From Bacillus manliponensis (GTDB lineage Bacteria > Bacillota > Bacilli > Bacillales > Bacillaceae_G): a stretch of 64,000 bases of DNA. Below, piece by piece: positions 17,966-26,437 of this stretch; position 1 is the stretch's first letter; each line of letters begins with the position of its first letter. A program made the position numbers and the translations under genes. The notes under the pieces are model-generated. The model ran no database searches and was not told the DNA's origin. It saw only the letters and a list, made by a program, of their open reading frames with translations. The stretch is taken from positions 46,371-110,370 of the forward strand of contig NZ_JOTN01000016.1 of the NCBI RefSeq assembly GCF_000712595.1. The letters run 5' to 3'.

Positions 17966-19174
17966 ATGTGGGAGAACAGTAATGCAAGAAATCTTTTTTT
18001 AGGAAGGCTTATTTCATCAACAGGGGATAGCATATATCAAATTGTTGTTATATGGTATGTGTACGAGTTGACACACAATGTATTTTATACAGGGCTGGCT
18101 TCGGCAGTTACATTTTTTCCGAAGGCGCTTAATTTTTTGTTTGGGCCGTTCATAGAGTTTGGGAATCAAAAGAAGATTTTAATTCGATCGCAATTTATTC
18201 AATGTTCACTTCTGTTTATCGTTCCAATTATGATACTACTTGGTTATGAAAATATATGGCTTGTTTTATTTGTAATTGGTGTTGTTTCTTTTGTTGAAAA
18301 TATACAAGGAACAGCAGAAATTTCAATTGTTACGAAAGTGATTGATAAAAAATATTTAGGCACATATAATTCATTTGTTAGTAGCGGACAGCAAATGGTA
18401 GAGATTTGCATGAAAGGTTTTTTCGCTTTTATTATCGTGTACATAGGAATTGGAAACATCTATTTATTTAGTTCATTTGCTTTTTTACTTGCAACTTTTT
18501 GCTTCATGAAAGTAACGTATATGCCTAAACAGTCTACTTTGCCTAAACAGTTTACTTGGAAAATATATAAACAAGATTTAAAAAGCGGATTTATCTATTT
18601 CTTTACAACTAACATTGCGATTGTATGTTTTCCGTTTTTGTTATCAAACTTTATATCGGGGATGACGCTAGCGATTTTACCAGCATATGCTGACGAGAAA
18701 ATGAGTCAAAATGATTACGGTATTCTTATTATGTCAATGACAGTAGGGAATTTACTAGGATCGTTATTGGCAACAAAATGCATGAAATACCCACTTGGCA
18801 AGATGATGACAATACTCCCGTTTAGTAGTTTCATTTTATGGATATCATCAGTCTTTATAAGCGGAAAAATAGTAACATTATTCATTTTTGGTTTAGCATT
18901 CGTCCCCTTTGGAATCATGAGTATTTTGTTTATTACGTATTTGCAAACATCATTAGATCAAAAATTGATTTCAAGAGTCGTTACTATTATTGATAGTGTA
19001 CTTGTATCTACAATGCCGATAGGATCACTATTAGCGGGAATTTTCACGCCAATAATTGGTGTGAAAGCGATGATGATTATTGGTAGCTGCGGATTATTAT
19101 GTATTAGTGGATTTTTCGTTTTTAATCGTCAGTTAAAGAACATGCAGAGTGTAACAAATGAACAAACAGGATGA
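17966..19174 (+). CDS. MFS transporter (macrolide-efflux/MefA-type)
   Basis: 402 residues with 12 predicted hydrophobic helices. The N-terminus NARNLFLGRLISSTGDSIYQIVVIWYVYELT is characteristic of the MFS_3/MefA group of drug exporters. GAGGAGATG lies 7 nt before ATG 17966. It is monocistronic and downstream of a long palindrome. Substrate is unknown. Confidence 0.82.
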   Translation: MWENSNARNLFLGRLISSTGDSIYQIVVIWYVYELTHNVFYTGLASAVTFFPKALNFLFGPFIEFGNQKKILIRSQFIQCSLLFIVPIMILLGYENIWLVLFVIGVVSFVENIQGTAEISIVTKVIDKKYLGTYNSFVSSGQQMVEICMKGFFAFIIVYIGIGNIYLFSSFAFLLATFCFMKVTYMPKQSTLPKQFTWKIYKQDLKSGFIYFFTTNIAIVCFPFLLSNFISGMTLAILPAYADEKMSQNDYGILIMSMTVGNLLGSLLATKCMKYPLGKMMTILPFSSFILWISSVFISGKIVTLFIFGLAFVPFGIMSILFITYLQTSLDQKLISRVVTIIDSVLVSTMPIGSLLAGIFTPIIGVKAMMIIGSCGLLCISGFFVFNRQLKNMQSVTNEQTG

Positions 19175-19261
19175 AATGAAAATTTCATGTAACGTATTAA
19201 AAGGAGATTATATATTTTTCAAGAATAAAACAATATAGACAATTGAAAGGCGGCAGTATAT

Positions 19262-20167
19262 ATGACAAATATTCCTTCTTCTCTCATAAAAACGATACAA
19301 GATATACATGGTAAGCACGGTGAAACATGGATTGCAAAACTTCCACATACAATTCAAACATTAGAACAAAAGTTAGCAATAAAAGTCATTCAACCATTCA
19401 AAAACCTTTCTTATAATTACGTTGTTCTATCAGAGAACAAACAAGGAGAACAGCTTGTTTTAAAGTTAGGAGTACCAAGTCTAGAATTTAAACATGAGAT
19501 AGAAGCACTTCGTTATTCACAAGGGGAAGGTGTTGTAAAGTTACTAGACTATGATGAAAATGTTGGTTTTCTTTTGTTACAGCGTGCAAAACCTGGTGAG
19601 TCGTTAGCACAGCTACATGATGAAACAAAAGCTACAAAAATAATGGCAAAAGCAATGAAAAGTTTTTGGAGGGAGGTTCCAATGCATCATCAATTTCCTT
19701 CTATTGAAAACTGGGCAAACGGTCTGCAAAATATAAAAAACCATTTTCATGGGGGCACGGGGCCTTTACCAGAAAAACTTGTGAAGAAAGCAGAGCGGTT
19801 ATTCCCAGAACTTATCGCGACAATTTCAAAACCAATATTCATTCATGGTGATTTGCATCATGATAACGTATTACGTATGGAGAATGATCGATATATCGTT
19901 ATTGATCCAAAAGGTTTAATTGGCGAAGCAGAATATGAGGTCGTTGCGTATTTAAGAAATCATTTATTAGATAAACAAAATCCGAAAGCAGTACTTGAGA
20001 ATAGAATACATATATTAATAGATGAATTACAATTAAATAAAGAACGAATTGTAAGCTGGGGATTAAGTCACTGTATTCTTTCAGCGTGGTGGTATGTAGA
20101 AAGTCACGGACGTGTTCCGGAAGAAACATTAGCTTGTGCTCACCTTTTTGATGAGCTACTTGTATAA
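19262..20167 (+). CDS. APH(6)/streptomycin-kinase-like phosphotransferase
   Basis: 301 residues of the aminoglycoside/hydroxyurea kinase family. The catalytic loop IFIHGDLHHDN is near residue 195 and the metal-binding IDPKGLIGEAEYEVVAYLRN follows near 218. The N-lobe has the nucleotide lysine in EQLVLKLGVPS. Such chromosomal relatives can phosphorylate aminoglycosides or act on unknown metabolites, so resistance cannot be claimed. It is first in a run of four same-strand genes. Confidence 0.8.
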   Translation: MTNIPSSLIKTIQDIHGKHGETWIAKLPHTIQTLEQKLAIKVIQPFKNLSYNYVVLSENKQGEQLVLKLGVPSLEFKHEIEALRYSQGEGVVKLLDYDENVGFLLLQRAKPGESLAQLHDETKATKIMAKAMKSFWREVPMHHQFPSIENWANGLQNIKNHFHGGTGPLPEKLVKKAERLFPELIATISKPIFIHGDLHHDNVLRMENDRYIVIDPKGLIGEAEYEVVAYLRNHLLDKQNPKAVLENRIHILIDELQLNKERIVSWGLSHCILSAWWYVESHGRVPEETLACAHLFDELLV

Positions 20168-20196
20168 TTTATAGAAGAAAAGAGGTCGAAACTACG

Positions 20197-20820
20197 ATGA
20201 AAGTTGCGATTATCGGTGGGAATGGCAAAGTAGGACGATTCTTAATGAAAACAGCAGTAGAAGCAGGGTATAAAGTGCAAATGTTAATGAGAGATCCGAA
20301 TCTATCTACAAATCTTTCTGGAAATGTTAAAATTATACAAGGGGATGCGACAAATATAGAAGACATTCGCTCTGTCTTAACAGGCTGTGATGCCGTCATC
20401 AATACAATTGGTCCAGCTGGAAAAGGAGTATTCATATTTCATCAAGTAACATCACATATAATTACTGTAATGAAAGAGTTGCATATCAATCGATATATTC
20501 TCGTTTCAGGTGGATCACTAGATGTAGAAGGAGATCGAAAAAGTTTTATAAACAAATTAGGTGCAAAAATGTTTCGTGTCTTTCTACCAGCTATGATGGA
20601 GGATAAACAGAAAGAACTAGCTTGTGTGGAGAAAAGTAATATTGAGTGGACACTTGTTCGTTTACCGTTTGTTGTAGATGATATTTCATCAAATGAAATA
20701 AAGGAAAGTTTAATCAATATGCCCGGTGTGAAAATTCATAACGGGGATATTGCTCGCTTTTTAATTGAGCAAATTTCTGATAACACATATATAAGAAAGT
20801 GTCCATTTATCGCAAATTGA
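20197..20820 (+). CDS. NAD(P)-binding oxidoreductase/epimerase-like protein
   Basis: 207-residue atypical SDR (NAD(P)H-binding, PF13460-like). Seen: the nucleotide motif MKVAIIGGNGKVGRFLMKTA at the N-terminus, DAVINTIGPAGKG near residue 69, and YILVSGGSLD near 104. No classical Tyr-xxx-Lys pair is obvious, as in BVR-B/NmrA-like members. It lies 29 nt after the kinase gene with AGAGGTCG upstream. Confidence 0.8.
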   Translation: MKVAIIGGNGKVGRFLMKTAVEAGYKVQMLMRDPNLSTNLSGNVKIIQGDATNIEDIRSVLTGCDAVINTIGPAGKGVFIFHQVTSHIITVMKELHINRYILVSGGSLDVEGDRKSFINKLGAKMFRVFLPAMMEDKQKELACVEKSNIEWTLVRLPFVVDDISSNEIKESLINMPGVKIHNGDIARFLIEQISDNTYIRKCPFIAN

Positions 20821-20840
20821 AGGACTAGGAGAGATATAAT

Positions 20841-21089
20841 ATGAAGTTTGAAGATAATCGAATGTTAGGCATTCGCCTTGGCTCATTAATCGCAACAGAA
20901 AACCATCATTTCTTAGTCATTAAGAAAAATGAGCATTACTCATTACTTAATGTGAATACAATGGAGTGTAGTATTGTAGAAGTTTCTCTTGAACATATTC
21001 GCGAAGTGTTAGCAGAAGATTTTGGAGAAAGCATTGTTGAAATCATTCCTCCGGAACATTTAAAAATCATTGCTAAAAATGTTGTGTGA
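20841..21089 (+). CDS. small protein of unknown function (82 aa)
   Basis: Not recognised. It is soluble and acidic toward the C-terminus, with short beta-like stretches (FLVIKKNEHYSLLNVN) and no membrane segment, cysteine pair or known motif other than one cysteine in MECSIVEV. GGAGAG precedes the ATG. It is packed between the oxidoreductase gene and a PH-like protein gene in one operon. Confidence 0.65.
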   Translation: MKFEDNRMLGIRLGSLIATENHHFLVIKKNEHYSLLNVNTMECSIVEVSLEHIREVLAEDFGESIVEIIPPEHLKIIAKNVV

Positions 21090-21115
21090 ATTCTATAAAG
21101 AGGAGAGAAATCGAT

Positions 21116-21493
21116 ATGGGTAGGGAAATACAGTTTAATGGTGATAACATCATTTTAAAATTGATAGGTGTAAATGCATTTTTTGCACTGCGAACAGAAA
21201 TCAAGATGCCCTATGATTCTATCAGTAATGTACATGTTGATTACTTTCAAGCCCCAATGTGGATGCTTCGTATGCCTGGCATGGCTATTCCATTTTTAAA
21301 TATTTATGAAGGTAGCTACAAATATAGGGATGAATGGTATTTCCTTTCGTATGGAGGAGCAGTCCCTCTTGTAAATATTGAGTTAAATGGTCGTGAAAAA
21401 TATAAATATATCATTTTTCAAGCGGACAATCCAACGAAAATAGCGGCAGAAATAAGAAGGTATATACAAAGTAAAGAAGCCCTAGAGAGCTAG
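21116..21493 (+). CDS. small PH-like domain protein
   Basis: 125 residues, all beta-like with one C-terminal helix (NPTKIAAEIRRYIQSK), the pattern of bacterial PH domains. The IKMPYDSISNVHVDYFQAPMWML segment matches the first strands and loop. ATG 21116 is preceded by AAGAGGAGAG; the longer frame from GTG 21086 overlaps the previous stop. The stop codon lies inside the terminator stem that follows. Confidence 0.65.
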   Translation: MGREIQFNGDNIILKLIGVNAFFALRTEIKMPYDSISNVHVDYFQAPMWMLRMPGMAIPFLNIYEGSYKYRDEWYFLSYGGAVPLVNIELNGREKYKYIIFQADNPTKIAAEIRRYIQSKEALES

Positions 21494-21500
21494 GGCTTTC
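21476..21500 (+). terminator. terminator overlapping the end of the PH-like gene
   Basis: GCCCTAG/CTAGGGC stem extended by AA/TT, 4-nt loop, then TTTC. The stem includes the last codons and stop of the preceding gene. The U-tract is short. Confidence 0.7.
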
Positions 21501-21618
21501 ATACAGCAATACTTTTAGGAGTATCTTTAAGATAACAGAAAATAAGAAAAAACGCTCTAGGTAAAGTTTGTTAATTTTTTGCTCGTTTTCTTTTCGTAGC
21601 ATGTATGAAAGGAAAGAA

Positions 21619-22026
21619 TCATTCATCTTTTTTCGGCCCAATACCAAATGAGTTCATTAATACAATTCTCCAGCCATCTGGGTCCTCAATTGGAACACCA
21701 TGTTCTCCACAATAAGGATTTTCAGGAGAAACAGCTGGATAACCCATCTCGTTTAGTCTTTTAGCAATTGTTTGTATTACATTTGCATCGGGAATATAAA
21801 AGACCAGTAAGTTATCATTCGTCGGCGCAGGACAAGGACTGCCATCTTCATGAGCTGTAGACTCTAAATGATAATCAAAACTAGGGAATCCGATCATAAG
21901 GCCATCATAACCACTATGTTTTGTAAATGAACCAATTTTTTGTAACCCTAATCCCACGCAGTAAAATGCTTCAATTTCTTTCATTTTATCAGTTGGACGT
22001 GCAATGTGTACTTGCATAACTGGCAT
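21619..22026 (-). CDS. VOC (glyoxalase-type) protein with disrupted natural start
   Basis: 135 residues in one vicinal-oxygen-chelate module: VMQVHIARPTDKMKEIEAFY at the first strand/helix, GYDGLMIGFP and YHLESTAHEDG in the centre, and GVPIEDPDGWRIVLMNSFG at the end, with the second metal-ligand Glu in IEDPDG. The frame continues upstream in phase to an ATG at 22048-22050 that has a good GAGGG site 8 nt away, but codon 5 of that longer frame is TGA (22036-22038). The present protein must therefore start at 22026 or 22017, neither with a good site, so expression may be low. Confidence 0.75.
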   Translation of the reverse strand: MPVMQVHIARPTDKMKEIEAFYCVGLGLQKIGSFTKHSGYDGLMIGFPSFDYHLESTAHEDGSPCPAPTNDNLLVFYIPDANVIQTIAKRLNEMGYPAVSPENPYCGEHGVPIEDPDGWRIVLMNSFGIGPKKDE

Positions 22027-22225
22027 ATTTATTGGTCATGTAAAATCCATCGTTTATTCCCTCTTTAAGAACTTTTATAATAAAAAGATATCAATTATAC
22101 AAAATAAAAGCGCCATCAATTTAGGAGGAATCTTCTACAACTTTCGTATGATATATGAGACTATAAAATATCTGAATTTTATGTTATTATATATTTCAAA
22201 TTATTGACAAAGGGGTTCGGACAAT

Positions 22226-23053
22226 ATGCAGAAAGTGAATAGTAGAAATCAATATTCATGGATTGGCCGTGAAGAAATGTGTTTACATACAGTTTCAGTA
22301 AAGCAATGTGACCAAATTGTAATTGGTAAATATGGTGGGAATATAAAATCAGGCGCTCATAAAAATGAGGATGGATTATTCGTTTCGTGTAGTGAAGATT
22401 GGGAGTTCGCTATGATATTAGATGGTCACTATAGTGCGGAAAGTACAGCGTTATTAGTAAATACAATCAAAAACGAGTTTCATAATTTTAATGAATTGTT
22501 ACAAGAACGAGTAGAGAGTGCTTTTCAATCGATTCAGCAGCACATATTATCCATTTTTACTTCAGAAAAATTTAAGACATCGTGTCAAAAGATACAAGGA
22601 GAAACAGCGTGTTTAATCTGCGTTCGAAAAGAAAACTATATATGGTGGTTTTCAGTAGGAGATTGTCTCGTATATGTACTACATGAAGAACTACATCAAT
22701 TAGGTCAATACATGCTCAATCAACGTCATTTTTATGAGTGGGTTGGATTTGTGAATACATTCTCATTACCAGTTCCTTGTTATTCTTCAGGGATACGTGA
22801 ACTGCGAACAGGAAAAAATCGAATTGTTATGGTAACGGATGGTGTATTAGAATGCGGAGAGCATCGTTATGAAACACCTGTCCATTTGTATAAAGATTTA
22901 TATGAAAATAAAGAAAATGAAACATTAGAAAGCTCTGTTGAAAAAGTGTTACAACATGTTCACAAGCAATTAGGGCGGGATAGCGCAACGATCATTAGCT
23001 GGGATTATGATAATCAAACTTCTTCTACATATCCAAGTGATATGCAGAAATAA
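22226..23053 (+). CDS. PP2C-family protein serine/threonine phosphatase
   Basis: 275 residues with the metal-binding PP2C motifs: NEDGLFVS near residue 48, MILDGHYSAES near 70, GETACLICVRK near 130, WFSVGDCLVYVL near 148, VMVTDGVLE near 205 and DSATIISWDY near 252. It has no membrane segment or sensor domain, so it is a free-standing cytoplasmic phosphatase. AAAGGGG lies upstream of the ATG. It is followed within 14 nt by a PH-like membrane protein, then a metallophosphoesterase and a DUF4181 gene. Confidence 0.87.
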   Translation: MQKVNSRNQYSWIGREEMCLHTVSVKQCDQIVIGKYGGNIKSGAHKNEDGLFVSCSEDWEFAMILDGHYSAESTALLVNTIKNEFHNFNELLQERVESAFQSIQQHILSIFTSEKFKTSCQKIQGETACLICVRKENYIWWFSVGDCLVYVLHEELHQLGQYMLNQRHFYEWVGFVNTFSLPVPCYSSGIRELRTGKNRIVMVTDGVLECGEHRYETPVHLYKDLYENKENETLESSVEKVLQHVHKQLGRDSATIISWDYDNQTSSTYPSDMQK

Positions 23054-23067
23054 AAAGGAGGGATTCC

Positions 23068-23466
23068 ATGTACTTTCCATCCAAAAAGGATAGATGGTTA
23101 TGCCCTCTTTGGTGGGGATGTATTATTGTTTGTTTTTTACCATTGTTATTTCGTGAAGATTTCATATTTCTTGTCTTTACAATTCCACTCGGTATTTTAC
23201 TCATTTGGAGTTGGTTCACGACAGGTTATACAGTGAAAGAAGCGGATCTTATTGTAAAAAGTGGCCCGTTAACAAAAGGTATTTCTATACTTGACATAAA
23301 GAAAATAACAAAAACGAAAAATCCATTTGCATCACCAGCTTTATCAGTGGAACGATTAGAAATTCTATATGGAGATACAAATGAAGTCATTTTTATTTCG
23401 CCATTTCAAAAAGAAGAATTTATTCGGTTATTAATGAAAGTAAACCCTAAAATCCGAGTTTCTTAA
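23068..23466 (+). CDS. membrane-anchored bacterial PH-domain protein (bPH_4/YyaB-like)
   Basis: 132 residues. Two hydrophobic helices at about 12-28 and 31-48, then a beta-rich PH-like domain: TTGYTVKEADLIVKSGPLTKGISILDIKKI and LSVERLEILYGDTNEVIFISPFQKEEFI. This organisation matches PF06713-type proteins. AAAAGGAGGGA lies before ATG 23068. Function is unknown. Confidence 0.75.
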   Translation: MYFPSKKDRWLCPLWWGCIIVCFLPLLFREDFIFLVFTIPLGILLIWSWFTTGYTVKEADLIVKSGPLTKGISILDIKKITKTKNPFASPALSVERLEILYGDTNEVIFISPFQKEEFIRLLMKVNPKIRVS

Positions 23467-23483
23467 CAGTAAGAGGAAGATGA

Positions 23484-24236
23484 ATGATGAAAAATATTGC
23501 AGTTATTACAGATATACATGGAAATGCCGCAGCACTAAAAGTTGTATTAGAAGCAATTGATAGACGGAGCGATATTGATCATATCGTTTGTCTTGGTGAT
23601 ATGATTGCCATTGGACATGAAACAAATGAAGTACTTGAACTTTTATTTTCACGCGAAAATATTTCTTTTGTTACTGGAAATCATGATGAAGCTGTATTAG
23701 CTTTAGCGAAAGGAGAAGTGTATCCAGAAAGTCATAATGTTGGGCAACTAAAGAGACATCATGAATGGATTTGTAACAACATAAAACCAGCATTTATTGA
23801 AAAGATAAGTAATCTTCCAAGATATATAAAGATGACGGTTGAAGGTGTGTCACTTATGTTTGTTCATTATCATATGGCAGAAGAAAAGCGCAATAAACAT
23901 ATAAGTGAAGAGCCATTTAGCACGATTGTCTCTCCTACAAAGCAAAATATAACAGAGCTTTTTCAAGATTATCATGAAGAAATTATATGTTTTGGGCACC
24001 ATCACCCTGTGCATTGTATACAGACAAAGTATCAAACGTTCTTTAATCCTGGATCATTAGGTTGTAATGATAAACCAATTGCAAAGTACGGCATAATCCA
24101 ATTATATGACAGTAATCATTCTCTTTTTCTAGAAGAAGTATCATATGACTGGACAGAATATATGAGTAAGTTTGAAACGTTAAAAGTACCTGATTCTAAA
24201 GCAATACTTTTAATTTTTTATGGCCAAAAACAATAA
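23484..24236 (+). CDS. calcineurin-type metallophosphoesterase
   Basis: 250 residues with all five metallophosphoesterase blocks: ITDIHGN near residue 7, LGDMIAIG near 38, TGNHDE near 66, VHYHMAE near 130 and FGHHHPVH near 170. It resembles YfcE/ApaH-like phosphodiesterases of the PF12850 type. AGAGGAAG precedes two adjacent ATGs. It is the third gene in the PP2C operon. Substrate is unknown. Confidence 0.87.
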   Translation: MMKNIAVITDIHGNAAALKVVLEAIDRRSDIDHIVCLGDMIAIGHETNEVLELLFSRENISFVTGNHDEAVLALAKGEVYPESHNVGQLKRHHEWICNNIKPAFIEKISNLPRYIKMTVEGVSLMFVHYHMAEEKRNKHISEEPFSTIVSPTKQNITELFQDYHEEIICFGHHHPVHCIQTKYQTFFNPGSLGCNDKPIAKYGIIQLYDSNHSLFLEEVSYDWTEYMSKFETLKVPDSKAILLIFYGQKQ

Positions 24237-24251
24237 GATAGGAGACATGAG

Positions 24252-24620
24252 ATGTTTTTGTGGAAAGTAATTTTTGTTGTTGTTATGTTTATTGCTCTTC
24301 TTTTTCTTGAAAAATTATTAAGAAGAAAATGGGATATACCGAGGAAAAGTATAACAGAACGATATGTAAATAAAACGCATAAATGGATAGATATCGGAAT
24401 CATTACAATTTATTTAATGTTAGGATTAACATCTATTTTTATATTAGAAAATTTCATGCTTAGTTTTTATATGATGGTTGCATTTTTAGTTACACAATGG
24501 ACTGTTCGTACTTGGATGGAGTGGAAGTATGACCGGGAATCGAAAGAATATGTAATCACGATAGGCAGTATGGGGAGCGCTGTTGCTGTTGTTATTTTGA
24601 TGAAGTATTTGTTTTTTTAG
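24252..24620 (+). CDS. DUF4181 membrane protein
   Basis: 122 residues with three or four helices (about 3-20, 48-68, 70-85 and 103-121) and the family's TVRTWMEWKYDRESKEYVI segment. AGGAGACATGAG precedes the ATG. A damaged paralogue lies at 25911-26271. Function is unknown. It is last in the operon, ended by the terminator at 24626. Confidence 0.75.
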   Translation: MFLWKVIFVVVMFIALLFLEKLLRRKWDIPRKSITERYVNKTHKWIDIGIITIYLMLGLTSIFILENFMLSFYMMVAFLVTQWTVRTWMEWKYDRESKEYVITIGSMGSAVAVVILMKYLFF

Positions 24621-24625
24621 TTTGG

Positions 24626-24653
24626 AAAAGAGTGAGAAGATCACTCTTTTTTT
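24626..24653 (+). terminator. Rho-independent terminator
   Basis: Ten-bp stem AAAAGAGTGA/TCACTCTTTT, 5-nt loop, followed by TTT. It ends the PP2C-DUF4181 operon and directly abuts a bcr1 derivative. Confidence 0.88.
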
Positions 24654-24654
24654 C

Positions 24655-24708
24655 TTTATCCCGCATTAACGGGCTGTAAGACCCCCACTAATTGAAGTTT
24701 CATTTTAT
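24655..24708 (+). repeat. bcr1-type element, 54-bp deletion derivative (copy C)
   Basis: Left end TTTATCCCGCATTAACGGGC and right end TTGAAGTTTCATTTTAT are joined at a CCCAC-type repeat, so only the first hairpin and the terminal sequence remain. TTTAT is kept at both edges. This is the smallest copy in the window with both ends. Confidence 0.78.
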
Positions 24709-24730
24709 TGTAAAATTAAGGAGGATTTTT

Positions 24731-24781
24731 ATGTACATGCTAAAGTATTTTGAGATAAAAGATTTTAATGTAGTTTTATAA
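24731..24781 (+). CDS. possible 16-codon mini-ORF with strong ribosome binding site
   Basis: AAGGAGG (24718-24724) stands 6 nt before an ATG that opens a 16-residue frame (MYMLKYFEIKDFNVVL). It is directly downstream of bcr1 copy C. It may be a real short peptide or the stump of a lost gene. A perfect 11-bp inverted repeat (TTGATAATTTA, 24788-24798 and 24809-24819) follows immediately. The remainder of 24782-24946 has no gene. Confidence 0.3.
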   Translation: MYMLKYFEIKDFNVVL

Positions 24782-24829
24782 AAAAGATTGATAATTTACA
24801 ATAAAAGTTAAATTATCAAATGAATATAA

Positions 24830-24864
24830 AGGTTAACAGGGAAATTGAGTTTTCCTGTTAACCT
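24830..24864 (-). terminator. terminator for the minus-strand metallophosphoesterase
   Basis: AGGTTAACAGG and its complement (24830-24840, 24854-24864) enclose a short loop; on the minus strand the stem is followed by TTTATATT. It is about 80 nt downstream of the stop codon of the minus-strand gene. Confidence 0.6.
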
Positions 24865-24946
24865 CAAAAATATAGAAGTGGACATGGTTATAATCTTAGT
24901 GTGATTGGTATACTTGAAATCATATATAGTCAATCGTATTACAAAA

Positions 24947-25747
24947 TTAGTCAAAAATATAAACAGATATTTCTGGAGGACAATTTATCCTTACTGGAAT
25001 TTTAACTGTTCCTAATCCCCTATTAATAGCAAAAAATTGCTCTTCTTTTTCCTTTAAAACGCCTATATGAAAATGTTTATATGCTCCAATGGTTTTATTA
25101 AACAATCTAACTTGACCACCATGAGTATGACCAGTCATAAGTAAATTATAGTTCATTTTTTGTTTCCTTAATAAGTGTACTATATTAGGAGAATGAGCTA
25201 GAAAGATTTTTTTATCTGCTTTTTCTATATTCGAATCGTCTATTGGGAGTTTTTCATTTCCATAAATAGAGTTATCAAAACCGTAAAAATAATAATATGA
25301 ACCATTAAATTCTAATGTTTGTGATTGGTTTTCTAAAAAAAAGACCCCTATTTCTTTCAACTGTTTTTTTAGATTCTCGTAATCTAACTCATTTAGTAAG
25401 TGCTTATTTATAAATGTGAGTTCTTCTCTTTCGTAATTACCTGGAATAAAAAATATATATTTACATTGTATTCTCTTTATTTCACTTAGTACTTTTGGCA
25501 ATTGTTTTCTATTGGAAGCAAGATCCCCCGTAATACAAACAACATTTGGTTTTAAATTGTTAACAAGTCTAGAAAGAGTTCCATTTATAAAGTGTGTTCT
25601 TCCATGGATATCTGAAATTTGTATAATTTTAACATTTCCAGTGCGCGCACTACAATTCATATTATAAGTGTTAGTTCTTACTAAAAAGGTATGTATTGCT
25701 AGAATAGCAATGAATAATATTGTTATAATACTAGTTAATAAAAGCAT
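24947..25747 (-). CDS. membrane-anchored metallophosphoesterase (YkuE/YaeI-like)
   Basis: 266 residues: an N-terminal signal-anchor (about residues 2-20) and a calcineurin-type domain with IIQISDIHGR, VCITGDLAS, FIPGNYERE, FLAHSPN and MTGHTHGGQVRL. Block three normally reads GNHD/E; here the histidine is tyrosine (GNYE), which could alter catalysis. The layout resembles YkuE/YaeI enzymes acting at the membrane face. I choose the internal ATG because CAGGAGGGG is 5 nt upstream; the frame extends ten codons further. Confidence 0.8.
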   Translation of the reverse strand: MLLLTSIITILFIAILAIHTFLVRTNTYNMNCSARTGNVKIIQISDIHGRTHFINGTLSRLVNNLKPNVVCITGDLASNRKQLPKVLSEIKRIQCKYIFFIPGNYEREELTFINKHLLNELDYENLKKQLKEIGVFFLENQSQTLEFNGSYYYFYGFDNSIYGNEKLPIDDSNIEKADKKIFLAHSPNIVHLLRKQKMNYNLLMTGHTHGGQVRLFNKTIGAYKHFHIGVLKEKEEQFFAINRGLGTVKIPVRINCPPEISVYIFD

Positions 25748-25910
25748 TTTCCCCTCCTGTATCGATAATTTTCCCATGATATTCTATTTATTAATATTAG
25801 TATATTTTATTTTTTCTGGCAATTTTAAGGTTAGTATTAACTAGATTGAGGTTATATTTTCCTTTTGTGGTATAATATGAAAGATTGTGAGTTTTGAAAG
25901 GAAAGATAGC

Positions 25911-26271
25911 ATGTTTTGGATGAATCTTTTTATGCTTGTAATGTTTTTGGTAGTAGCCTTTTTATTAGAAAAATGGGCGAGAAAGAAGTGGGACATACAA
26001 AAGAAAAAGTTGGTATGTAAATAAACTGCATAAAAAAATAGAACAAGGCATGTATGGCATGTACTTTATCTTATTATTTGTGCTTATATTCATGTTTGAG
26101 AATTTTAATATTGGCTATTTCATATTTGCATTTTTGATTGTTTTACATAGTGTTCGTACATGGATGGAATGGAAATATAACCGGGAATCGAAAGAGTATA
26201 CGATAACGGCTGGCGGTGTAGTGTTTCTTTTTATTGGACTTGTGTTAATACGATATATGCTTTATATTTAG
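25911..26271 (+). pseudogene. DUF4181 paralogue broken by a frameshift
   Basis: The ATG at 25911 has AAAGGAAAG upstream and opens MFWMNLFMLVMFLVVAFLL, clearly related to the intact DUF4181 protein at 24252, but stops after 37 codons. In another frame the rest follows: WYVNKLHKKIEQGMYGMY to SVRTWMEWKYNRESKEY and a final helix. Between the WDI and YVNK landmarks the intact gene has 24 nt and this one 16 nt, so an 8-nt loss explains the shift. The second piece alone (26050-26271) might still be translated. Confidence 0.75.
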
Positions 26272-26437
26272 CCGCGTAGCTTAAAGATATGGAGTGAACA
26301 CTCCTTAATTTCACCTTAAAATATGTATGTTTGTTTTTAAATGTTCTGTATATTTGGTACAATTTAAATTGAAGATAGTTATGAACATACATATATGTTT
26401 AAGTTTCAAATGATAATTAAGGAGGTGAAATAGCAAT

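Noticed and set aside
17814-18002. Plus-strand open frame of 62 codons between the ABC permease and MFS genes
   Set aside because: It spans a terminator hairpin and the palindrome, lacks a ribosome site and overlaps the real MFS start.
19262-20167. Calling the APH(6)-like kinase an antibiotic-resistance gene
   Set aside because: The catalytic loop is right, but chromosomal relatives in Bacillus are often of unknown substrate, and no mobile context is present.
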